Assembly: GCA_003254925.1 (NCBI GenBank)
Contig: QANZ01022661.1
Span: 143,704-207,703 of the forward strand
Direction: 5' to 3'
DNA: 64,000 nt
Source: Chamaecrista fasciculata
Lineage: Eukaryota; Streptophyta; Magnoliopsida; Fabales; Fabaceae
The notes below the pieces were generated by a model, which worked only from the letters and a program-made list of their open reading frames with translations, did no database searches and had not been told where the DNA came from. Positions 11,002 to 21,807 of the stretch are shown here, one piece after another (positions within the stretch are counted from its first letter, which is position 1; each line of letters starts with the position of its first letter). A program made the translations under genes and the position numbers.

Positions 11002-14000
11002 ATGGCTCGGCGTCATGGATGGGAGCTCCCTTTTCACACTTTTCAGGTTTGTTGTTGTTCATTTCATTCTATGGTCTTTCCTTGACTTTACACACCACCA
11101 CCGTTTCAAATGTGCATTATTCGCTAGATCGTATCATAGGAGGCTTTTCGACTTTGGTTGTATTGCATTATACCTTTTGACCTTTTCCCCTTTCTCATAC
11201 ACACATTACATTTCCTGACCTTTTCCCCTGGCATCGGGTTCCTTTCCTTTTGTTTTTTCCTCTCCAAAGTATGATTCGATTTTGTATGTTATTCGTCATC
11301 ATATTTTCAATACAGTTGCTTATTCGGGGTTTTGGCGGAATCAGTTGCATCGTAACTTATACTATGTCATATCGATGGTCTTTCGGTATCACTTTATGGG
11401 CGAACGGATTTCTGAACTCCAATAACCAATTACAAGAGGACTATATTCAATACTTTTGTAAAAACGCATTAGTTGCCCTAAATCCTAATATCTACTTGGT
11501 ACATAGATAATTGAATCATTTTGGAGTAGAGGGTTTTCTTTCAGTGGAAAATGATATCTCTATTTATTTTCAATTAGAAGGAAAAGAATTCTATGCATAG
11601 GTGAATGAAGAAGGAGTTATAAATATATTCATTTGATTAATATTATTTTAATTTTTATTTTTGAGAAACTAAGCTCACTTTATCAAGTGGCTGATAAGTT
11701 CTTACTTGAGCATAATGAAATGTATTTTAAATCTTCCGTTACTTCTTTTTAATTTACTGATATTGTAATATTCTAAAAGAAAGAAAAGTTGAGGGTAAAC
11801 AAAAATATCTAGTGAAATAGTTCTAGTAAAACCAAAATTGAACAATATTCTAATCATTCTCTTCAAAAGATTCTTAAGTAAATGTGGTTAAATGTTAATA
11901 TGGCTGCCAAAATCTATGAAGTTCTAGAACTGAAGAACTGGATGATCTTCAGAAGGACACGGCATTGACAACTCATTAAATTTATTTTTCTGATTGTGAG
12001 CAGGTTGTAGCTATAACAGTATTTTTCCTACTATCGGTTGCATATTACGCTTTCTTTGCTCCTTTTCTTGGAAGGAACATATTTGAATATGTGGCTTTTG
12101 GGGTTTACTCTGTCCTGGTAAGTAGCATTCTGATTTCTTTCCCTCTTCCTCTACCTCTTGTAGATTAAGAAAGAAAAATTATTCTAAAAATTGCAATTTA
12201 CTTTTCCTTCATTGTTTTTCACTTAATATTCTATTTCAGGCACTCTCTGTTTTTATTCTGTATGTAAGATGCACTGCCATTGATCCTGCTGATCCCGGAA
12301 TTCTGCTTGATGCTGATAAGTCGTCTAGGCATAAATCACAATTTGATGGTGAATTGCCAGGTTAGGTTTTGGATGCTAGTGGAGTTATTGATTTGATTTT
12401 ACAACTCAGTTTAATTGTGAATAACGAGATTTAGTAAAAATTCACAATAATGGGGGAAGACTTGTGCATCACACAAACATTTCTGAGAAGATTTTGACTT
12501 GTATATAAAGTTAATTCCTTACATCTTTAATGACATACACCAACGCCCAACAGATTGTCCTATGCTATTTTTCTGGACTAATTTGACAATGATACTTGTT
12601 TTAGTTGTTTAGAGTATTTGTCGTATATAGTCTTAACAAGTCATGATTTCCTATCCCTTCAATAGCAATTATCAGTGGAATTTGATAGTCAAACATCCTA
12701 TTGCAGAACCAAGCAAGATAGGACTAAATGGTGAAGAAACACCTGGCCAGCATAATTCAAGTTGGTGTTCCAAACTTGGATGCTTGTTTTGTGGTTTTCT
12801 TGTCAGAGAAGATTGCTGCAATAATGAACCTGGAGAGGAGGATGCTCTATTCTGTACATTGTGCAATGCTGAGGTACAGGAACGGCCTAGATAATAGAAA
12901 AGGCTTGTTAAGATCCTGCTTTTCATTTACTTCCCTCACCAGAGAATAGAAATGTCATTATATGGTCACTTTTTATCTGTTATAATCTGCAGGTCCGGAA
13001 ATTCAGTAAGCATTGCAGAAGCTGTGATAAATGTGTTGATGGATTTGATCACCATTGCCGGGTAAGTTTTGTTTCTGACCCTTCCCAAACCAGGTACTGC
13101 AAATATCATTGCTCATCGACATGGTCATGATTTCACAGGTCCTAAGGCCAGTGTGTCATATGAACTAAAAAGAGTAAATTGAACTTGAAAAAGTCTTAGA
13201 AACTTATAAATACTCATGTTTCCACTAATTTGCATTACTTCTGGATAGTTTACTGCTCAAAAGAATTATTGTTTATCTGATTGTTTCTAGTGAAAATTGC
13301 CCCTGCATAGCTTGCAATGAAGAGTTAGCAGGTCATTTCCATATGAATAGTTTAGAAGTATACCTGATTATTCATTTTAGATTTTAGAAACTTGAGATAA
13401 TGTGTGCATTTGTTGTCTTTCCTTGCTTGCTTATCTGTTTCCGAGGATTTATTGAACTTTCAGCATCTTTAACTTTAGATTTTTAGAATCCATAAAAAAA
13501 AAACTTTAGATTCTTAGAAGGTTCATATGATACATGTTCATCTTTTCAGTGGTTGAATAATTGCGTTGGAAGGAAGAATTACATCACATTTGTGTGCCTT
13601 ATGGCAGTGAGCCTTATTTGGGTAAGACGGCAGAAAGATGCTTATTCTTGATATAGTGTTTTCCTCCTTTACTTTTTAACATAAGAAATACCTTCGACAC
13701 TGTAATTCTGCAATTTTCTTACCTCATGCAAGGATGTTGCAGCTTATAGTTGAATTTGGAGTTGGAATTGCTGTGCTTGTCCGATGCTTTGTCGACAAAA
13801 AGGGAATTGAAAACCAGATAGCTGAAAAACTAGGGGTTGGATTCTCTCGGGTTCCTTTTGCTACTATAGTGGTACATTCACTAACTTTTACCACTGGTGT
13901 TTCATTCTTCCGTTCAGCTTTAGATTTTCAGATGCGATTTTAAGATCCTCAGGACCAAAACATTATCAGACCTCTGATTTGGTCTTTAGATCATAGTGAC

Positions 14001-16802
14001 ATTTGTCATGTGCAAATAGTACTAGCATGTTGTAGGATTTCTTAATGCGATTCTTGTTTATTTTTAAATTTGAGCTGAGTTAATCTAAGAATAGTGAAAA
14101 CCTGTAATCAACTTTGGTTCTGAATGCTTCTACTATTTCTTCTTGCACTTTTAGCTGACCAAAGCACTGATTCTCTGCTGGTCCTCGCATTTGATGTGTT
14201 TTGCTTGCCATAATTTATTTTTAGTTAATTAAATTTCATCTTGACTTATCCTATAGTATTGGTTTTATTCTTTTAGGTTAGTGGCATTTTTGGATATGCT
14301 TAAGTAGTTTTTGCTGAAAACTATTCTGCATAATCTTTAAATATCATGGTTTCACTGTCTCACTTCTAGTTAAATTTGATTTGTTAAAATAATGGAAGGT
14401 ATGCATCACCGTACTACAAAATTTTGAAATGTTGAACAGGCTATCTGCACGGCTGTTTCTTTGCTGGCCACTGTACCTTTGGGAGAATTATTCTTTTTCC
14501 ATATGATCCTGATTCGAAAGGTATATTCTTGTTCAACTTTTCCTACCAGCTGACTATTTTCTATATCTGGTAAGTAAGTTATTATTTTCTTTATCAGGGA
14601 ATTACAACATATGAGTATGTTGTTGCCATGAGAACTCTAAGTGAGCCTGGACCTTCAGAGGATGGGGGAGAACAGCAAAGTCTACCATCTTCTCCTACTA
14701 GTTCAGCTGTGACTGCAATAAGTGGTAGAAGCTCTGTTGGAATGAGTCTGCAATACAAAGGTGCTTGGTGTACGCCTCCAAGAATTTTTATGGACCACCA
14801 GGTATTACCTTCTATGGATAGTGGGCTAGATTCCATCAATAGAGTGGTTGGTATATGGATGGATTATTGTTCCTCAAGATTGTTAAAATTGTTTGGCTTG
14901 CTTAAAATATTTCTATGAATATTTTATGACATTTCTAGAAATGATATGTTCATGTATTTGGTTCAATCACGATATTCCTAAGAATCAAAGTCTATTTTAA
15001 AGAATATCCTTAATTGCTTTTTATTAAATAACCAATTATTTGTAATTTTATCTTTTACCCTAGAATTTGCAACGATGAAGGGGGATTTGCTGTTGTGGTG
15101 GTAACAATGACAATAGTGGAAAATTTTAGAATTTCATTGGAATATTGCATTCTTGGTGATGTAACTTCCAGAACATCTTTTTGCTAACCAAGTAGGAAAC
15201 ACAAGAATCCAAGTTTCTAAACCTCACATTGTCAGGAATAAAAGCATTCCTGCCTGCCAAATGGCCCCTAGAGGATATTTACCTCTTGTCATGTTAAGAT
15301 TTGACAATTGCAATGATTGATAAGTAAAGAGAGTTGAATAAAGCAAAACCATTCTCAAAATATGGAGTGTTGTTGCTCTCTAATCTAGAAAACAATTTTC
15401 CTTGTGGATGTTCTGCAAGTATGAGCTTTACTTTGTGTTTACATGTGACAATAAAGGGGCATCTATTTATTCCCAAAGTTGATGGAAATGAATCAGTGCT
15501 AGTATTGAATGGCTCATATATCAATTATGTGACATAAGTTAATATTATACAACAACAACCAAAGTCTTTTCCCACTTGGTAGGGTCGGTTAATATTATAA
15601 TAACAATAATATATGGTTAATATATGGTAGTGGTAATAACCTTTGTTAACAGTTAGCAACATTTTTGAGATTCAGTGTTCCACTTTAATTTTGTGTTTCA
15701 TTTCTGGTTTTAAGTACACATGGTATACCCTTTTTGTAAGAACTACATTTTCAAGGGAAAGGGAGAACTTGGTGCTTCATGCTTATAATCTATGATGTAT
15801 ATTCTATTTGGTGTATCCCTTAAGACATGTTTTGATCAATCTGTGCTGTTTCTGGAATCACTAGAAGTTTGTTGAACTTGGATTAACTGTCTGGCCTTTG
15901 ATAAGCAGGACGAAGTTATACCACATTTGGAGCCAGGACGCCTACCATCCACTGTTGATCCAGATGCGGTACCGCCACCTGATAAGGAAAGGAAATTAAA
16001 CCAACGGCCTGTGCGAATCAGTGCATGGAAACTTGCAAAATTGGATTCTAATGAGGCAGCCAAGGCAGCTGCAAAAGCTAGGGCATCATCATCTGTGCTC
16101 CGTCCCATTAATTCTCGACCTTATCCATATGATGTTGATCATTTGTCTGGTAGCAATGTGAGCGGAAGAAGCAGTCCAGTTAGCAACCAAGGATTTCAGC
16201 ACAGAAATGCAAGAGCTGGGACATCAAGGTCATCTCCTTCCAAGAGCTCATATCCACCTAGTCGCGCAAGTAGGGAAGATAGCATTAGTAACTTTAGTAG
16301 TCCTCAACACTACAACTTAACTCCTTCACCTTTGCAGCAAGGTTCAAACACAGACCATCTCAATCCCATGTATCAACAAGCATCCGTAAATCAGTCTCCT
16401 TGGTCAGCTAGAGAAAGTGGAGGAAGGAATGTAAATCCAGTTAATATTCCCATGAGAAACAACAGCTTGCCTGCCGGAGAAAATAGGAGATCATCATCAG
16501 TGTTTTGGGATCAAGAAGCCGGGCGCTTTGTGACTTCGTCAAGGCATACCAGCCGTCAAAATTCTGGTACCGAGCTATTGTACAGTGGCCGTTCTATATT
16601 CTACGGAAGTCCTGTTGTAAATGAACAGCCAACTGGGGGAACAAGTAGCAGCTTGGTGGGTGGTAATGTGGATAGAGATTCTAATTCTAGTTCTACATTA
16701 GGGGATTTTCAGCTAACTAGATCCCAGAGGGATAGGGGTGGCCGGCTACCTGTGTTTGTTCCTGGTTACTCGCAGCAAAACAAGTTCCCTTCTAGAAACT
16801 AG
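11002..16802 (+). CDS. DHHC-type protein S-acyltransferase (PAT)
   Basis: Ten exons: 11002-11046, 12004-12117, 12240-12360, 12707-12873, 12993-13061, 13550-13621, 13743-13871, 14440-14520, 14598-14801, 15909-16802. They give 631 residues. The enzyme transfers fatty acyl groups to cysteines of target proteins at membranes. Two transmembrane helices follow the short N-terminus [11 protein letters not shown]. The cysteine-rich domain begins [16 protein letters not shown] and contains the catalytic Asp-His-His-Cys at residues 168-171, then [12 protein letters not shown]. Two more helices follow. The large last exon encodes a Ser/Arg/Pro-rich tail ([20 protein letters not shown] and onward), typical of the long plant PATs such as Arabidopsis PAT21/PAT22. 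I chose the ATG at 11002 because exon 1 then encodes the usual cytosolic start; longer frames upstream are other frames of the leader. The catalytic residues are intact. Confidence 0.93.
15538..15599. repeat. Tiny retroposon-like insertion with 12-bp duplication in PAT intron 9
   Basis: A 38-bp core (15550-15587) reading CAACAACAACC AAAGTCTTTTCCCAC TTGGTAGGGTCG lies between two identical 12-bp repeats GTTAATATTATA (15538-15549, 15588-15599). The core resembles a motif I know to be dispersed in many plant genomes (acaacaacaacc...cccactaggtggggtcgg). I infer a severely truncated retroposed copy with its target duplication. Confidence 0.5.
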
Positions 16803-17212
16803 AGCACCCCACATTTGTTTTCACTCAATTTAGAGACAGAATTATTATAACCCGACCCCCACTCTATTTATTCTCTTTTGTTTATCTTTTTTTAATCCCA
16901 CTCATTATCTTGCGTTTTCGATTTTTGAGGCCTTCCTTTGTTCCTTCGTGGATCACTGCATTCGCCATTCCTTGACCATCTGTACAGAATCTGAGAATGG
17001 ATATTTCCTAATGTCTCATTTGCTTTTTTTTTTTTGGTATCTGATCACGCATTGGATATTGTTCCATTTTATGTTTTTTTTTTTTAAGGTACTAAGGATA
17101 AGATTATAATACATCCTATGATAGTGATCGGCCGGATAAATCTCTTATTGGCATTGCTAAGATTGCGAGGCAGCTATAGCGGGGCACGGGGAAGAATTCA
17201 GTATCTTCTATT
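16803..17212. other. 3' flank of the PAT gene up to the transposon cluster
   Basis: Probably the 3' UTR and terminator of the acyltransferase gene, T-rich with several runs of T. The last part (about 17085-17205) is unlike its surroundings and may include the rearranged left end of the following foldback element. Confidence 0.4.
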
Positions 17213-17552
17213 CGGTACCCTGTGGTTAGGGGCGGTTCCCCTTCGGTACCCTGAAAGAAAAATTTTTGCATTGTGGTACCTTGTGGTTTGCTCCGTTAGC
17301 GATTTGGTCCCTTGAGGTTTTTTTCTGTTAGGATTTAACGACAAATGTACGTTAAAATGTCAAAAATCTCCCCACAAGTATTTTCTTATGCGTTTAAGTC
17401 CTTTCCCTTTACTAAAAGGGATTAAAACATAAAGAATTAATTATAAAAAGGTCTTTAGAATTCTAATATTATAGAATTTTCTCCTTTTCATAAGATTTCT
17501 TTTGAATAGGTCCTGATTTAATTACACTTTAATCCCAAAAGTTTATGATCTT

Positions 17553-18400
17553 TATCATCTTCATTCATTTTAGTCCGAAATCCTCAAAATAAAATTATAA
17601 AGTGTCTCAAAACTCTTCCAAACATTTCAATTTAGTCCTTAAAAGTATTAAAAACTCTAAAACCTAAACTCTAAACCTTAAAACTATAAACCCTAAACTC
17701 TAAAATTCTAAACCCTAAAACCCTAAACCCTAAAAAATCTAATTTGAGCAATTAGGTCCCTCATCCATTCTTATCCAATTATTCTCAATTCCCCCTCTTT
17801 TCATCATCTTCATTCATTTTAGTCCCAAATCCTCAAAATAAAATTTTAAAGTGTCCCAAAACTCTTCCAAACATTCCTATTTAGCCCTTAAAAATATTAA
17901 AAACCCTAAACCCCTAAAACTTATTTTTTTTAATCTTCATCTTCATCCAATTTAATCTTTAAAAATATTAAAAACCCTAAAACTCTAAACCCTACAAAAT
18001 TTTGAGTTGAACAATTAGGTCCTTGACCCATTTTTATTCCATTATTATCAATTCTCCCTCTTTTTCATCATCTTCATTCATTTTAGTCCCAAATCCTCAA
18101 AATAAAATTGTAAAGTGTCCCAAAACACTTACAAACATTCCAATTTATTCCTTAAAAATATTTAAAACCCTAAACCCTAAAACCCCAAACCCTAAACTCT
18201 AAAAAAAGTTTGAGTTGAACAATTAAGTCTTTGACCCTTTTTTATTCCATTATTCTCAATTCTCCCTCTTTTTCATCATCTTCATTTATTTTAGTCCCAA
18301 ATCCTCAAAATAAAATTGTAAAGTGTCGCAAAACTCTTCCAAACATTCCAATTTATTCCTTAAAAATATTAAAAACCCTAAACCCTCAAACTTAATTTTT
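17553..18400. repeat. Tandem units of about 205-265 bp with telomere-like CCCTAAA motifs
   Basis: Four units begin with 'tcatcttcattcattttagtcc' at about 17553, 17804, 18068 and 18275. Each continues 'aaatcctcaaaataaaatt', 'aagtgtcccaaaactcttcc' and runs of 'aaaccctaaaccctaaa'. The right part of the element (19150-19260 and 20160-20290) has inverted copies. The telomere-like tracts are short, degenerate and lie inside the repeat unit, so this is not a chromosome end. Confidence 0.75.
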
Positions 18401-18931
18401 TTTAATCTTCATTTTCATATTTATCTTTCCAATTTAACATAAATCTTTATTTTTCTAATCCCTAAACCCTCTAAATTTCTTTTAAGAAATCTTCATCTTC
18501 ATCTTCGTCTTCTCGTCAGTTTATCATCATCACTCATCATCATCATCGGTTCATCATCATCGATTCGTCCGCCATTATCATTCATCATGTTCATCGGTTC
18601 ATCTAGCCCTTAATTGCAATTGGGTATGATTTTATTGTAATTTAAATCTATGTTTCCCCTTCCTGCGAATGCATATAGAAAGAGAGGGGGATCAGAGGAG
18701 AAATGCCAACCGTAGCCGATTTACTCAATCGATCCCTTTATTGGTTATGACAAATCAAAATTCAGATCCAGATCTACATCAGATAGCTTACGGACTCGAG
18801 ATCCAGATCTGGACATTCGCCTCCGCTCTTTCCTACTTGCTTCCTCTCGTCTTTCTCCTTCTTCTCCCACCTCCGCCGCAGTCCTCCTCCTTCCTCCGCC
18901 ACCGCATCCGATTACTCCGACTCGGCCTTCT

Positions 18932-19103
18932 GTCTCGGTGTTGGAAGCAGTGAGCGCGGGTGTACCAATGGTGGCGTGGCCTCTGTACGGTTCAATAGGG
19001 TGGTCATGGTGGAGGAGCGTTGTGGATGAAAGAGGAAGAAGAAGAGAGTGGGATGGTGAAGGCGGAGGAGGTGGAAGAGCAACTGAAGATGTTGATGAAA
19101 TGA
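18932..19103 (+). pseudogene. Fragment of a UDP-glycosyltransferase gene inside the foldback element
   Basis: The frame from 18932 reads SVLEAVSAGVPMVAWPLY, which is the last part of the PSPG sugar-donor box of plant UGTs. After the Tyr the reading frame is lost. A second frame reads NRVVMVEE, the next UGT segment, and a third reads ESGMVKAEEVEEQLKMLMK followed by a stop at 19101-19103, the usual UGT C-terminal region. The fragment is therefore short, missing its start, and carries at least two frameshifts or small deletions. It cannot encode an active enzyme. It sits in a GC-richer island (about 18820-19110) in AT-rich DNA, fitting capture of exon sequence. Confidence 0.75.
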
Positions 19104-19269
19104 AGAACACGATTTTATGAGGATGAAGATGTAATTATTTATATATGATTTTATTTTGAAGATTTGAGACTAAAATGAATGAAGACGATCAAAAAAGAGG
19201 GAGAATTGAGAATAATGGAATAAAAATGGGTCAAGACCTAATTGTTCAACTCATCCTTTTTTTAGGATC

Positions 19270-20155
19270 TACGGTGGCAAATGGTTGGGTTGGATTGGTT
19301 TTGGGTTGGGTTGTAAATGGTTGGGTTATAAATGGGTCATTGACCCATTTATGACCCATTTATATTTTCTAAATGGGTCATGGGTGGGTCATGACCCATA
19401 AAATTAAGGGTTGACCCAACCCAACCATGAACCCATCTTAAAATATTTATATTATTTAATTTATAAACTAATTAATTAGAATAATTTTTAAATTATTTAA
19501 ATTTAGGACTAAATAGTATTTTTATTCAGATTTTGGACTGATTGACAGTTTCCACCTTTTTCATATTTTTAAAAATTACATTTTGACCCCAGTTTTTTTA
19601 AAAAAATTTCATTTTAGTCCTCAAATATCATGATCTAGGGACTTTTTTGTAAATTTTGAAAATATTTAGGGGCATAATGTAATTTTTGCAAAAATTTGCA
19701 AAATTCATCTTCCTTCCACTTAACTCACAGTTTGGTGGGACTAAAATGCATTTTTTTTTCAAATTTAGGACTAATCTGTAATTTTATCCTTTTTCCAATA
19801 TTTTTCAAAATTACAATTTTGGTCCAAATTTTTTTTATAATTTTCATTTTAGTCCTCAAATATTATGAATAGGGACGTTTTTGTAAATTTTAAAATTTTT
19901 TGGGGGGCATTTTGTAATTATTGCAAAATTTATGAAATTGCATATTTACCCTTTCATGAAACTACATAGTTTTGATACAAATTTGGATTGGGTTGGGTAA
20001 CCCATGGGTTTTACCCAACCCAACCCAAATTTTAATGGGTCAAATTTGAACCCAACCCATCTTAACCCATTATCTAAATGGGTTGGGTTTGGGTTGGTTA
20101 ATTTGTTGTTGGGTTGGTTGGGTTGGTGGGTAATGGGTTGAGATTTCCACCCCTA
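19270..20155. mobile_element. hAT-type non-autonomous element, copy 2 (nested)
   Basis: Close copy of the element at 7944-8835 through its whole length, in the same orientation, with many small differences. Its left end TACGGTGGCAA has lost a base relative to TAGGGGTGGCAA, and its right end reads TTTCCACCCCTA. Flanks AGGATCTA / AGGGTCTA are a possible one-mismatch target duplication that overlaps the ends. It is nested in the Mutator-like element, so it inserted later. Confidence 0.85.
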
Positions 20156-20678
20156 GGGTCTAGGGTTTAAAAAAAAAATTAAGTTGTAGGGTTTTAAATA
20201 TTTTTAAGGACTAAATTAGAATGTTTGGAAGAGTTTTGAGACACTTTACAATTTTATTTTGAGGATTTGGGACTAAAATGAATGAAAATGATAAAGATCA
20301 TAAACTTTTGGGATGAAAGTGTAATTAAATCAGGACCTATTCAAAAGAAATCTTATGAAAATGAGAAAATTCTATAATATTAGAATTCTAAAGACCCTTT
20401 CATAATTAATTCTTTATGTTTTGATCCTTTTAGTAAAGGGAAAGGACTTAAACGCATAAGAGAAGACTTGTTGGGAGATTTTTGACACTTTGACGTACAT
20501 TTGCCGTTAAATCCTAACAGAAAAAACCTCAGGGGACCAAATCGCTAACAGAGCAAACCACGGGGTACCACAATGCAAAAGTTTTTCTTTCAGGGTACCA
20601 AGGAGAACCGCCCCTAACCACAGGGTACCAAATTGCAATTTACCCTAAGAAAAATAAAAATAAAAGCTTTGGGGTTTA

Positions 20679-21100
20679 GGGTATGTTTGGATGGGGTGTC
20701 AATGGGGGAATGAAGAGGAGAGGAAGGGACGAAAGATAAAAAAATTATGTTTGGAAGTTTTTTTAGGGGGGAGTGGAGTGGATAAGGAGGGACACTTGGC
20801 ACCCCAAAATTCAATTTTTGCTGGCACCCCAAATTGGGGTGCCAAGGAAGGAGTGGACAGTTTTATATTTTTTTAATGACAATTATATCCTTATATTAAC
20901 CAAAAATAACATGTGTCTACTCCATTCCATTCCATTACTAATAACTTCCAAACAAGATTAACAAGTGTCCATTCCTTTCCTCATTAAAAACTCCCAAACA
21001 ACATATCTACCCAGTCCATTAATATCCTCTCCTCTCCACTCTGTTAATGTCCATTAATATCCTCTCCTCTCCATCCTCACTAAAACTCCCAAACATAGCC
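20679..21100. mobile_element. PIF/Harbinger-type MITE
   Basis: A 422-bp element with ends GGGTATGTTTGGATGG and its near inverse CTCCCAAACATAGCC, flanked by TTA on both sides (20676-20678, 21101-21103). The three-base TTA target and the GTTTGG-type end are typical of PIF/Harbinger (Tourist-like) MITEs. The two halves are GA-rich and CT-rich ('gaggagagg', 'cctctcctctcc'), so the element can fold. No coding capacity. Confidence 0.7.
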
Positions 21101-21798
21101 TTATGCTGTATCTAATGACTAATCTCAACTTTATCTTAACATAGATAGCAGCATGATAAAAGAAAAATATCACGTTAAGAATAAGAGGTGGAAAATGCCA
21201 ATTTTCTCCAACTTTCCCTTACAATTTTCAAAACAGGACATTTTCAGAGCAGTCAATGCAAAGTTATCTATTTTTTAACTGTTGATATCAAGTAAGGCAA
21301 TTTAAAGGTGCCAAAGGGAATCCATTAAGGTTCCATTTTGTCTTTCTATCATTCTATGTAATAGAAAACATATTGACTTATTGAGTATTGACTAAAAGAA
21401 AGAAAGAAGATTTTGACTCAGTGCTCGCTCGTGTCTTTGTCACTCTTTTGGTTTCTTCCCATGGGTAGATTGGGGCGTGGCAACAGTTTTGACTCTGACC
21501 AAAAATTTGAAAAGGAAAAAGAAAAGCTTTTGACCTAAAGAGGAAGTTGTAATAGAAAAACAATATAAAATTTTTCAACTTTCATGATCATGTTAATGTA
21601 CATATGTCACAATACCATTGGCCCTCAGCAATATTCATTGGTGCAGTGTAAATGATCCAAAGCTATCTTTACGGGGTTGAGATTCAAAGTTCAGCACGTC
21701 ATTATCTGGTTTCTATTCTTATTCTAGTTTTAAAATAGGTTGAACTTGGAAAATGAAAATCTAATTAAAGAGGTAATTAACGAGTTCGTTTTCCTTTA
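21101..21798. other. Short non-coding spacer between transposons
   Basis: AT-rich DNA between the PIF-type MITE and the foldback element. The open frame at 21378-21578 (-) shows no recognisable domain and is not supported. Confidence 0.4.
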
Positions 21799-21807
21799 TT
21801 TACTTTT

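Larger units (their letters stand above)
17213..20645. mobile_element. Large foldback Mutator-like element carrying a host gene fragment
   Basis: Long inverted arms start at GGTACCCTGTGGTTAGGGGCGG (left) and end with the matching reverse complement followed by GCAATTTACCC at 20645. The first 350 bp or so of each arm is the same sequence as the arms of the element at 21808-23167, so they are one family. The left end is damaged: the first 16 or so terminal bases are missing and I find no target duplication. The interior holds tandem units with telomere-like motifs, a GC-richer block with a UDP-glycosyltransferase fragment, and a nested hAT element (19270-20155). No transposase is visible. Carrying a host gene piece between Mutator-type ends is the definition of a Pack-MULE. 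Confidence 0.75.

Noticed and set aside
11250..11510. 86-codon frame in PAT intron 1
   Set aside because: It lies between well-supported exons 1 and 2 of the acyltransferase, has no recognisable domain, and is best explained as intron.
17640..18205. Chromosome end or telomere
   Set aside because: The CCCTAAA tracts are short, interrupted and repeat within transposon units, with ordinary genes on both sides.
18745..19110. 121-codon minus-strand frame with Ser/Pro-rich sequence
   Set aside because: It is antisense to the UGT fragment and shows no domain; its length follows from the local GC-rich composition.
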